DNA of 64,000 bases from assembly GCF_019455385.1 (NCBI RefSeq), contig NZ_JACOFR010000012.1:148235-212234 (forward strand), read 5' to 3'. Each line of letters starts with the position of its first letter. Within the stretch, counting starts at the first letter, position 1. Below, piece by piece: positions 25,760 to 33,803 of the stretch. This stretch comes from Bradyrhizobium sp. BR 10289 (lineage in GTDB: Bacteria > Pseudomonadota > Alphaproteobacteria > Rhizobiales > Xanthobacteraceae). Under the pieces are notes generated by a model. It searched no databases. It worked only from the letters and a program-made list of their open reading frames with translations, and was not told where the DNA came from. Made by a program: the position numbers and the translations under genes.

Positions 25760-27076
25760 CTAATTGGGGACTTCTACGGTGGTTTCCACCGGCAGGGCGC
25801 CGCCGCGGACGCGGATTTCGCGGACCGGATAGGGAACCCGGATGCCCTCGCGCTTGAAGGCGTCCCACAGCGCCAGCATCACGTCGCTTTTGACATTGTC
25901 CATGCCGTCGGGGTCGGCGAGCCACAGGGTCAGCGAGAACTTCATGCCGGCCTCGGCGAACTCGGTCAGCAGGCAGTTCGGCGGCTTGGCCTTCTGCGCG
26001 CGCGGATGGGCGGTCGCGGTCTCGATCGCGAGCTTGCAAACCAGCCTGGGGTCGGCGTCGTAATTGGTGCCGAAGGCGATCTTCACCAGCGTGTTCTTGT
26101 CGGTGTAGGTCCAGTTGACGACCTTCTGCGTCACCAGATCCTCGTTCGGCACCAGGAATTCGCGGCCGTCGCCGGCGGCGACGGAAATATAGCGCGTCTT
26201 CATCGCACTGATGCGGCCGGTGTTGTCGCCGATGGTGACGAGGTCGCCGGGCTTCACCGATTTGTCGGCGAGCAGGATGATCCCCGAGATGAAATTGGCG
26301 ACGATCTTCTGCAGGCCGATACCGATGCCGACGCCGACCGCGCCGGAGAACACCGCGAGCGCCGAGAGGTTGATGCCGACCGCGTCGAGCGCGATGATCA
26401 CCGCCACCGACAACAATCCGATGCGGATGATCTTGACCAGCAGCACCTGCACCGACGGCGTCAGATCGGTCGTCGAGTTGATCCGGCTCTCGGCGAAATT
26501 GCTGGCGATGTTGGTGGCCCAGAACGCGATCAGCAGCAGTGCGCCGGCCTTGATCACCAAGAGCGGCGTCAGGCGGAGGCCGCCGAGCACGATGGCGAAG
26601 GAATCCAGCAGGTCGACCGTCGCATCCAACTGGCCGATGATGGAGAGCGCCGCGACGAACCAGGCCGTGACCGACACCAGCTTGACGATGAAGGCGTTGC
26701 GCAGCACCGAGGTCACGAGGCGGATCACCAGCCAGGCCAGCCCCATCTTGGCGGCGACCATCAGGAGATAGGAACGGCTCGGCCAGGTCGCGTGATACAT
26801 CACCACGCGGGAGACGATCACCAGCAGCGTGAACACCGCCGTGGAGGCGCTGCTCACCATGACGCGGGCAAAATGCCGGAGCGGCAACGGCCAGCGCATC
26901 GCCAGCGAGCTCATGTCGATGCGGTTGCGAATGGTCGCCTCCGCGGCATAGGCGATGCCCGCGGCGGCAAGAATGAGGCCGAATTGCAGGTAGAACCATG
27001 GTGAGGAGATTTCCGCCCCGACGCTGCGTGCGGTCGTCTGCACGAACTCCATGAAGTCTTTCAGGTCCATGTCCAT
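25760..27076 (-). CDS. MscS-family mechanosensitive ion channel
   Basis: A 438-residue inner-membrane channel. About five N-terminal membrane helices precede the conserved pore helix and beta domain: GAVGVGIGIGLQKIVANFISG is the TM3 pore segment, and KPGDLVTIGDNTGRISAMKTRY followed by FLVPNEDLV is the beta domain. It is larger than E. coli MscS (286 residues), with extra front helices. It would release solutes on osmotic down-shock. The start is placed at 27076 (MDMDLKDF); an ATG two codons later is equally possible, and the open frame to 27214 looks noncoding. Confidence 0.92.
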   Translation of the reverse strand: MDMDLKDFMEFVQTTARSVGAEISSPWFYLQFGLILAAAGIAYAAEATIRNRIDMSSLAMRWPLPLRHFARVMVSSASTAVFTLLVIVSRVVMYHATWPSRSYLLMVAAKMGLAWLVIRLVTSVLRNAFIVKLVSVTAWFVAALSIIGQLDATVDLLDSFAIVLGGLRLTPLLVIKAGALLLIAFWATNIASNFAESRINSTTDLTPSVQVLLVKIIRIGLLSVAVIIALDAVGINLSALAVFSGAVGVGIGIGLQKIVANFISGIILLADKSVKPGDLVTIGDNTGRISAMKTRYISVAAGDGREFLVPNEDLVTQKVVNWTYTDKNTLVKIAFGTNYDADPRLVCKLAIETATAHPRAQKAKPPNCLLTEFAEAGMKFSLTLWLADPDGMDNVKSDVMLALWDAFKREGIRVPYPVREIRVRGGALPVETTVEVPN

Positions 27077-27285
27077 CGGTTCTCGTCGGGATGCGGGGGA
27101 GGAATTGATTCGAGGGCGCCGCAGAATCCCACAAAGGGCTTGGGCAGGCCATCGATACACCGCGAAGTGAAGCGCGTTAAGGCCGCAAAATACGGTCAGA
27201 TTGCCGCGAGCCACGAAAATGGGTTGGCGCGCGGGGGGAGCGACGATATGGATGCAAATCCAGCGATTTCTAACCCGGAAGGTGG

Positions 27286-29079
27286 ATGGCCTCCCTCGAC
27301 TCCGTCAGCCTCGCCATATTGCTCGGCGCCGTGCTCGTCATGGCCGGCATCCTGTCGAGCCTGCTCGCGCTGCGCTTCGGCGCGCCCCTGCTGCTCGTGT
27401 TCCTTGCCATCGGCATGCTCGCCGGGGATTCCGGTCCCGGCCAGCTCCAGTTCGACGACGTCCGCACCACCTATCTGGTCGGCTCGGTGGCGCTGGCCTT
27501 GATCCTGTTCGACGGCGGACTCAAGACGCGCTTTGCCAGCATCCGCACCGTGCTCGCGCCCTCCGTGGTGCTCGCGACCGTCGGCGTGCTCCTGACCGCG
27601 CTGGTCACCGCGCCCTTCGCAAAGTACGCGCTCGATCTCAACTGGACGGAATCGCTGCTGGTCGGCGCCGTCGTCGCCTCGACCGATGCGGCCGCGGTGT
27701 TCCTGCTGGTGCACACCCAGGGCCTCCGCCTGCGCCCGCGCGTCGGTGCGACGCTGGAGGCCGAATCCGGCACCAACGATCCCTTTGCGATCTTCCTCAC
27801 GCTTATGCTGGTCGAATACATCTCGCTGGGCTCGAGCTCGCCCGGCCATGTCCTGATGGAGTTCGTCCAGGAGGCGCTGCTGGGCGCCGCCGTCGGCGTG
27901 CTCGGCGGGCGTCTCGTCGTCATCGCGCTCAACCGGGTGGCGCTGCCGCAGGGCCTGCACGCGCCGTTCGTGACGACGGGAGCGCTCGTCATCTTCGGCG
28001 GTTCGCAGATGATGCACGCCTCCGGCTTCCTCGCGGTCTATCTCGCCGGCATCATCATCGGCAACCGTCCGACCCGCGCGCATAATTCGGTGGTCACCTT
28101 TCTCGATGCCGCGACCTGGCTGGCGCAGATCGTGATGTTCGTGCTGCTGGGCCTGCTGGTCTCGCCGAGCCGGTTAGGGGCCAGCGTGCTGCCGGCGGTC
28201 GGCGTCGCCTTCGTGCTGATGCTGGTGGCGCGGCCGCTCGCGGTGTTCGTGTGCCTGGCGCCATTTCGCTTCAACTGGCGGGAAAAGATCTTCATCGCCT
28301 GGACCGGCCTGCGCGGCGCCGTCGCGATCTTCTTGGCCTCGATCCCGATGCTGGTAGGGCTGTCGAAGGCCTATCTCTATTTCGACGTCGCCTTCGTCGT
28401 CGTCATCATCTCGCTGCTGCTGCAAGGCTGGACCTTGGCACCTGCCGCGCGAAAACTGCACGTCGCGCTGCCGCGCGCCGAACGTGGTCCGCGCCGCGTC
28501 GAACTGGATCTGCCCGGCCAGCTCGAACAGCAGCTGGTCGGCTATCCCGTGCGGTCCAAGAGCCTGTATTTCCGCCGCGGTCTGATCCCGTCCTGGTCAA
28601 AACCGACGCTTGTGATCCGCAAGGAGAGCATCCTGACGCCGGTGGAGGCCGATCCGATCGCGCCCGGCGATTACATCTATCTGCTGGCGCCGCCGGAAAA
28701 GGCCGAGGCGCTCGATCGCTTCTTCGTCGACATGCAGCCGAGCACCGCGCCCGACCCGCATCTGCTCGGCGACTTCATGGTCTCAGGCGAGCATACGCTG
28801 GCCGAACTCGCCGAGATCTACGGCGTCAAGGTGAGCGAGGACGAGGGCAAGCTGACGCTGGCCGATTATTTCGACGTCCATCTCGACCGCGCGCCGAAGG
28901 AAGGCGCCGAGCTCGCGCTGGACGAGATCGTCCTGGTCGCCCGCAGCATCTCCGGCGGCCGCGTCAGCGTCGTCGGCCTGCGCCTGCCGGAAGAAGACGA
29001 AGCCCCCCCGCCGCTGACGCGGAGACAGGCGCTGCGCAAGAAGCTGGCGGAGGTGTGGAGTTCGGTGGCGGGGGTTTGA
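27286..29079 (+). CDS. CPA1-type potassium/proton antiporter
   Basis: A 597-residue inner-membrane antiporter resembling NhaP2/CvrA. About 12 membrane helices (residues 1-395) include the family motifs ASTDAAAVFLL and ESGTNDPFA (the Asn-Asp exchange site). The cytoplasmic tail carries a TrkA_C/RCK-like domain (LTPVEADPIAPGDYIYLLAP) and a CorC_HlyC-like C-terminal domain (GDFMVSGEHTLAELAEIYG, GRVSVVGLRLPE). It probably exports potassium for protons under osmotic or pH stress. It is divergent from the MscS channel gene, an arrangement that would fit joint osmoadaptation. Confidence 0.9.
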   Translation: MASLDSVSLAILLGAVLVMAGILSSLLALRFGAPLLLVFLAIGMLAGDSGPGQLQFDDVRTTYLVGSVALALILFDGGLKTRFASIRTVLAPSVVLATVGVLLTALVTAPFAKYALDLNWTESLLVGAVVASTDAAAVFLLVHTQGLRLRPRVGATLEAESGTNDPFAIFLTLMLVEYISLGSSSPGHVLMEFVQEALLGAAVGVLGGRLVVIALNRVALPQGLHAPFVTTGALVIFGGSQMMHASGFLAVYLAGIIIGNRPTRAHNSVVTFLDAATWLAQIVMFVLLGLLVSPSRLGASVLPAVGVAFVLMLVARPLAVFVCLAPFRFNWREKIFIAWTGLRGAVAIFLASIPMLVGLSKAYLYFDVAFVVVIISLLLQGWTLAPAARKLHVALPRAERGPRRVELDLPGQLEQQLVGYPVRSKSLYFRRGLIPSWSKPTLVIRKESILTPVEADPIAPGDYIYLLAPPEKAEALDRFFVDMQPSTAPDPHLLGDFMVSGEHTLAELAEIYGVKVSEDEGKLTLADYFDVHLDRAPKEGAELALDEIVLVARSISGGRVSVVGLRLPEEDEAPPPLTRRQALRKKLAEVWSSVAGV

Positions 29080-29114
29080 GCGCTCCGCTCGCAATGACGG
29101 GCAGAGGACACGGG

Positions 29115-29777
29115 CTATGTCAACACCTTCACCCCGCCGAACGACGTCACCCGGCCCTGCTTGAGCATCACGATCTGCGTCGCCAGCTGCCGCAGCTCGG
29201 CAACGTCGTGGCTGACATAGACCATCGGCACGTTGGCCTCGTCCCGCAGCCGCACCAGATATGGCAGGATCTCCAGCTTGCGGCCCTCATCGAGCGCGCC
29301 GAGCGGCTCGTCGAGCAGCAAGAGCCGCGGCTTCGACAGCAGCGCACGGCCGAGCGCGACGCGCTGGCGCTCGCCGCCGGAGAGCTTTCCGGGGCGGCGA
29401 TCGAGAAGGGCGCCGATGTCGAGGAGGTCAACGACACGCCTGTGCTGGGCCGGATCGGGCGCATGGCCGTTCATCCGCCGCCCGTAGTCGAGATTCTGCG
29501 CGACGTTGAGATGCGGAAACAGCCGGGCATCCTGAAACACATAGCCGATGCGGCGGCGCCAGGTCGGCACATGGATGCCGGAAGCGGTGTCGTCGACGGT
29601 CTCGCCGTCGATCACGATGCTGCCGCGGTCGGGTCGCAGCAGGCCTGCGATCATGTTGACCAGCGAGCTCTTGCCCGCGCCCGAGGCGCCGAACAGGCCG
29701 ATGACGCGGCCTTCGCTGCTGAAGGACGCGGACAGCGAGAACTCGCCGAGCTGCTTTTCGACATCGACCCGCAGCAT
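29115..29777 (-). CDS. modC: Molybdate ABC transporter ATP-binding protein
   Basis: A 220-residue ATPase: Walker A GASGAGKSS, Q-loop YVFQDARLFPHL, signature LSGGERQR, Walker B LLLLDEPLGALD and switch His in YVSHDV. LFPHLNVAQNLDYG is characteristic of ModC. It is shorter than the E. coli protein (352 residues) because the C-terminal molybdate-binding (mop/TOBE) domain is missing. It starts two bases after modB ends. The open frame upstream to 30452 is antisense-free noise within modB. Confidence 0.9.
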   Translation of the reverse strand: MLRVDVEKQLGEFSLSASFSSEGRVIGLFGASGAGKSSLVNMIAGLLRPDRGSIVIDGETVDDTASGIHVPTWRRRIGYVFQDARLFPHLNVAQNLDYGRRMNGHAPDPAQHRRVVDLLDIGALLDRRPGKLSGGERQRVALGRALLSKPRLLLLDEPLGALDEGRKLEILPYLVRLRDEANVPMVYVSHDVAELRQLATQIVMLKQGRVTSFGGVKVLT

Positions 29778-29779
29778 GC

Positions 29780-30475
29780 TCAATTCCCATGCAGGCGCGC
29801 GGTGGCGCGGCGGGCGAACCATTCGGCCGATATCAGCGCGCCGAGCGCGAGCACGATCGAGACGATCACGAGCCGCCCCGCGGCCGCATCGCCGTCCGGC
29901 GTCTGGATCAGCGAATAGATCGCCGACGAAATCGTCTGGGTCTCGCCGGGAATGTTGGAGACGAAGGTGATGGTCGCGCCGAACTCGCCGATTGCCTTGG
30001 CAAAGCCCAGCACCATGCCGGCGAGCACGCCCGGCAGCGCCAGCGGCAGCGTCACTGTGAAAAACACCTTGTAGGGCGCGGCGCCCAGCGTCTCGGCGGC
30101 CTGCTCGAGCCGGCGGTCGATCGCCTCGATCGACAGCCGGATTGGCCGCACCAGAAGCGGAAACGACATCACGCCGCAGGCGAGCGCCGCGCCGGTCCAG
30201 CGGAACGCGAAGACGATGCCGAGATGGTCGGCCAGGAAGCCGCCGACGAGGCCGCGGCGGCCGAAGGTCAGCAGCAGCAGATAGCCGGTGACGACGGGCG
30301 GCAGCACCAGCGGCAGGTGCACGACGGCATCGAGCACCGGCTTGCCCCAAAAATCCTTGCGGGCGAGCAGCCACGCCAGCGCAATGCCGAACGGCGTTGC
30401 CACCAGCGTTGCGATCACGGCGACCCTGAGTGAGAGCAGGATCGCCGTCCATTCGGCGGGAGAGATGTCGAGCAT
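29780..30475 (-). CDS. modB: Molybdate ABC transporter permease
   Basis: A 231-residue permease with about five membrane helices. The EAA loop (QAAETLGAAPYKVFFTVTLP) and AKAIGEFGATITFVSNIPG are characteristic of ModB. It lies between modA and modC on the same strand with gaps of 13 and 2 bases, so the three form one operon. The ATG at 30475 is taken; a TTG one codon earlier is also in frame. Confidence 0.94.
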   Translation of the reverse strand: MLDISPAEWTAILLSLRVAVIATLVATPFGIALAWLLARKDFWGKPVLDAVVHLPLVLPPVVTGYLLLLTFGRRGLVGGFLADHLGIVFAFRWTGAALACGVMSFPLLVRPIRLSIEAIDRRLEQAAETLGAAPYKVFFTVTLPLALPGVLAGMVLGFAKAIGEFGATITFVSNIPGETQTISSAIYSLIQTPDGDAAAGRLVIVSIVLALGALISAEWFARRATARLHGN

Positions 30476-30488
30476 CAAATCGTGAAAG

Positions 30489-31274
30489 TCAGGTGGTCGG
30501 GCTGATCAGGAATTTAAAACCGTATTTTTCCAGAATGGTCTTGGCGGCCGAGCTGCGCAGGAAGGCGAGATAGTCGTTGGTCTCGCCCTTCGCGGTCGTG
30601 GTGGCCGCGACCGGATAGATGATTGCGGGATGCGAATCCGCCGGGAAAGTGCCGACGATCTTCACGCCCGGCTCGACCTTGGCGTCGGTGGAATAGACGA
30701 TGCCGAGATTGGCTTCGCCACGGGCCACCAGCGTCAGCGCGGCGCGCACGCTCTCGGCCATCGCGAATTTCGGCTCGGCGGCGGTCCAGGCCCCGAGCTT
30801 CTCCAGCGCGGCCTTGGCGTATTTGCCTGCTGGCACCGACTTGACGTCGCCCGTCGCGATCTTGCCGTCGCCGGCAAGTTTTGCGAGGTCAAAACCTTGC
30901 GCGATGGCGACGTTGTCGATCTTGGAATCCTTCGGCGCGATCAGCACGATGCTGTTGCCGAGCAGGTTGACGCGGGAAGCTTCGTTGATGGTCTTCCTGG
31001 AGATGGCGTAGTCCATCCAGTCGGTGTCGGCGGAGACGAACACATCGGCCGGCGCGCCCTGCTCGATCTGCTTTGCCAGCACCGAGCTCGCGGCGTAGCT
31101 CGCGGTGATCTTGACGCCGGTCTTGGCGGTGTAGGCGGCGTCGATCTCGTCGAGCGCGTTCTTCATCGAGGCGGCTGCGAACACGGTGATGGTCTTGTCC
31201 TCGGCGCTGGCAGGCGAGAGGGTCGCGCCCGCGAAGAGGACGAAAGCGGTGAAAAGTCCGGCAATACGAATCAT
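30489..31274 (-). CDS. modA: Molybdate ABC transporter substrate-binding protein
   Basis: A 261-residue periplasmic protein with a signal peptide ending ASA-ED. The mature start ITVFAAASMKNALDEI is the conserved ModA N-terminus with the oxyanion-binding Ser residues, and APADVFVSADTDWMD and ANLGIVYSTDA are also typical. It captures molybdate (or tungstate) for ModBC, feeding molybdenum-cofactor enzymes and, in diazotrophs, nitrogenase. The start at 31274 has a GGAG site; 30 open codons upstream are discounted. modE is not in the window. Confidence 0.95.
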   Translation of the reverse strand: MIRIAGLFTAFVLFAGATLSPASAEDKTITVFAAASMKNALDEIDAAYTAKTGVKITASYAASSVLAKQIEQGAPADVFVSADTDWMDYAISRKTINEASRVNLLGNSIVLIAPKDSKIDNVAIAQGFDLAKLAGDGKIATGDVKSVPAGKYAKAALEKLGAWTAAEPKFAMAESVRAALTLVARGEANLGIVYSTDAKVEPGVKIVGTFPADSHPAIIYPVAATTTAKGETNDYLAFLRSSAAKTILEKYGFKFLISPTT

Positions 31275-31394
31275 GGATGCGCTCCGTGCGAGATCGCGCG
31301 CAAACTTGCGCACAAATCTGGCGTTGGGTTGGTCGGGTCGCGACGGGCGGAAGCGCTGTTCCACGTGGCCCCGCGACGGCTTACGGCCGGCAGG

Positions 31395-31418
31395 GCTATC
31401 GCTAGCCTCGAAGATAGC
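31395..31418. promoter_or_regulatory. Inverted repeat upstream of modA
   Basis: GCTATC-N12-GATAGC is a 6-base dyad about 120 bases upstream of modA. It is placed where a ModE-type repressor site would be expected. The bases only partly resemble known molybdate-regulator boxes, so this is a positional guess. Confidence 0.3.
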
Positions 31419-31466
31419 AGGCTGGGGCCTGGGGTCAAAGGCGACCGTTTGTCTGAGGCGATAGGC

Positions 31467-31979
31467 CTATTCCAGCGGCCAGATCGGCAGGATCGCGATC
31501 GAGATCGAATTCTCTTTGGCGCCGCTCACCTGGAGCACGAAGGGCTTGTCCGACAGCTCGTATTTCATCGTCTTGCGGATGCCTTCGCAGTCCGTCGCAC
31601 CGCTAAAAGCCGCCGGCTTGAGGAGACGCCCGTTCTGCACCACGTCGACCCAGGCCCCGGCTGACAGGCTGATCGTGTAGAGCCCCGCCTTTACGGTCTT
31701 GATGCGGGTGAAGCCGGCAAAACTGCCGTCCTTCGGCGCCCGCTCCGGCACCGTTGGCAGTCCGGCCTCCTGAGGCGCGACCAGCGCCAGTGTGATGGCC
31801 GATGACGGGACCACCGCCTGTTCGCTTCCCGAGGCGAGCTTGGCGCGATCCGGCGCAGTCAGCGCGGCACGTTCGTTGTGAATCGGCCATTTGAACTTAT
31901 CGCAGCCGCTCGGCTCCTCGGCGGCCAGAGCGGATGTCGCGCCGAGCGTGAGCGCAGCAAGGAAGGTGAGAGCGCGCAT
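31467..31979 (-). CDS. Exported protein of unknown function
   Basis: A 170-residue periplasmic protein with a signal peptide (MRALTFLAALTLGATSALAA). The mature part holds CDKFKWPIHNERAAL near the start, a middle beta-rich stretch with FTRIKTVKAGLYTISLSAGAW, and a second Cys in GATDCEGIRKTMKYEL. The overall look is of a small beta-sandwich. I do not recognise the family. The start could equally be an ATG at 31991, four codons upstream. It is on the same strand as modA, which begins 192 bases downstream, but probably is transcribed separately. Confidence 0.72.
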   Translation of the reverse strand: MRALTFLAALTLGATSALAAEEPSGCDKFKWPIHNERAALTAPDRAKLASGSEQAVVPSSAITLALVAPQEAGLPTVPERAPKDGSFAGFTRIKTVKAGLYTISLSAGAWVDVVQNGRLLKPAAFSGATDCEGIRKTMKYELSDKPFVLQVSGAKENSISIAILPIWPLE

Positions 31980-32125
31980 GTCGATTCTCATCGTTGGCCG
32001 CGCGAAGCGCGGCTTGCGGTCAGGTTTGTTGAAAGACGGGATGCACGTCCCGGGATGCCGCGGGCTTACGGCCGGGCGACATCGCGATCCTAGCGCATTT
32101 GGTTCGCGCGAACCAACCACCTGTT

Positions 32126-32206
32126 CGTCATCCCGGACAAGCGCCCCAATCACCACTGTCGTCCCAGATCGGCGCGCGCTTGGGGGCGCGCTTGTCCGGG
32201 ACGACG
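32126..32206. repeat. Palindromic intergenic repeat, family B, short copy
   Basis: CGTCATCCCGGACAAGCG at the left is inverted against CTTGTCCGGGACGACG at the right. It is shorter than the copies at 6697 and 9093. A perfect palindrome GGTTCGCGCGAACC lies just to its left at 32101-32114. Confidence 0.85.
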
Positions 32207-32230
32207 ACCGAGGGTTTGATGTGCAGCGCC

Positions 32231-33190
32231 TTACGGCTTCGCATCCGCCGCATGCAGCACCGCCTTGCAGGCCGCGGGCATCTCCGCCAGCGTCATCGGC
32301 GGTCTCGGCTTCGGCGGCTCCGGCGGCGGCTTTGGATGCAGCACGCCGTCGCTGAACCAGTAGGCGAGATCGGCGGGCTTGCAGCCTTCGTCCTCGGATT
32401 GCGACGGCTGGCCCTCGCATTCGCCGGCGCCTGCCGGGCAGCGCATCCGAATGTGGAAATGATAATCGTGGCCCCACCACGGCCTGATCTTCGACAGCCA
32501 GGAGCGGTCGCCCTTTGCCTCGCGGCAGAGCGCCTTCTTGATCGCGGCATTGACGAAGATGCGCTGCACCGCCGGCTCCTGCGCGGCATCGCGCAGCACA
32601 AGCACATGGGCAGGGGTGAACACCTTTGGATCGATGTCGAGGCGATCCTCGCGCACCATCATCACCGCCGACATCTCCTCGCGCTCCTCGCGCGACAAAC
32701 GGCGATCCGGCATCGGCGTCAGCCAGATGTCGGCATCGAGGCCGATCTGATGGCTGGCATGGCCCGACAGCGCCGGCCCGCCGCGCGGCTGGCCGATGTC
32801 GCCGACCAGGATGCCCGGCCAGCCCGCGTCCTTGTGCGCTCTTGCGGCAAGGCGCTTGATCAGCGCGATCATGTCGGGGTGGCCGTAATTGCGGTTACGT
32901 GACAGCCGCATCACCTGCCAATTGTCGCCGTTGAGCGGCATCTGCATGGCGCCGCCGATGCAGCCCTTGGTGTAGGAGCCGATGACATGCGCCGGCCCCG
33001 TCGAGGGCAGCAGTTTTCGCGCGAACAGCTCCTTGGCGCCGAGATGCGGATCGTTCGGATTGGCCAGCGGCGGCAGCGGCTTCGGGTTCACGCTGCCCTT
33101 GTCCTGGGCCAGCGCGCCGCCGGCGGCCAGGACTTTCATGACGACGAACGTCGTGACGAGCAGGAGAGGGGCGATGCGGCGGCGACTCAT
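32231..33190 (-). CDS. mepA: Penicillin-insensitive murein endopeptidase
   Basis: A 319-residue periplasmic zinc endopeptidase of the MepA family that cuts cross-links between peptidoglycan stems. A signal peptide ends near LAQD. The LAS-type zinc motifs are clear: SGHASHQIGLDADIWL (His and Asp ligands) and HDYHFHIRMRCP (His ligand). A Pro-rich segment (PKPPPEPPKPRPP) and a short tail follow, beyond the E. coli enzyme's end. The ATG at 33190 is used. It stands alone, divergent from the PAS/EAL protein gene. Confidence 0.93.
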   Translation of the reverse strand: MSRRRIAPLLLVTTFVVMKVLAAGGALAQDKGSVNPKPLPPLANPNDPHLGAKELFARKLLPSTGPAHVIGSYTKGCIGGAMQMPLNGDNWQVMRLSRNRNYGHPDMIALIKRLAARAHKDAGWPGILVGDIGQPRGGPALSGHASHQIGLDADIWLTPMPDRRLSREEREEMSAVMMVREDRLDIDPKVFTPAHVLVLRDAAQEPAVQRIFVNAAIKKALCREAKGDRSWLSKIRPWWGHDYHFHIRMRCPAGAGECEGQPSQSEDEGCKPADLAYWFSDGVLHPKPPPEPPKPRPPMTLAEMPAACKAVLHAADAKP

Positions 33191-33803
33191 GCTGAGACCT
33201 TATAGCCCAACACCGCGTCAGCGTTAAGAATGAGCCGCCCGGCCGGGCGCGATCTCACGGCGTCTTGACGCCGCCGCCCGGCCGTGACGCCGCGCAACAC
33301 CGCGATCACATGTCGAACCAGCCTGTTGCAAAGTCGAAATAGCTTGTGCAGATCGCCACATTTTTAACGACCCGATAACCGTATCCTGCATTGACCAAAA
33401 TTCGTGCGCGGAGCGCGGGAGCGCCGCGGCCCGCATGCAATCGCGCACGATTTTGGAAATGATTCAAGCGCGCGCGCAATTTTGCGCCAGCGCTTCCGTC
33501 CGATCACGACGGCCAGGCGGGTTTGGTGCGTCCGCCGGCGGTTTCTCGCCCTGCAAACAGGCACAAAGACCGGACGAGACGGCCTCACCACGCCGCCGGT
33601 CGCATCGCCCGCCCGGCCAAGATTACTTTTTTTTCAGACACTTGCCTCAAGACTTGCGCCCGCTGGTGCGACTGGGACGTTGGAAGTTGAGTTTGGGGTC
33701 TCGAAAACAGGGAAAGCGAAGGCGTAAACTGCTTGCCGGCCAGGGGCCGCGCAAGCTGCGATTCGCGTGCGCGCGGCATCGGCCAGTCGGCCACGACGCG
33801 CTG
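33191..33803. other. Long intergenic/leader region
   Basis: About 610 bases between mepA and the chosen start of the PAS/EAL gene. The left part (to about 33400) is an AT-richer divergent promoter region and includes a GGCGTC-TT-GACGCC hairpin at 33259-33272. The frame of the next gene stays open from 33435, but codons before about 33730 do not show the third-position GC bias of true coding sequence. Confidence 0.45.
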
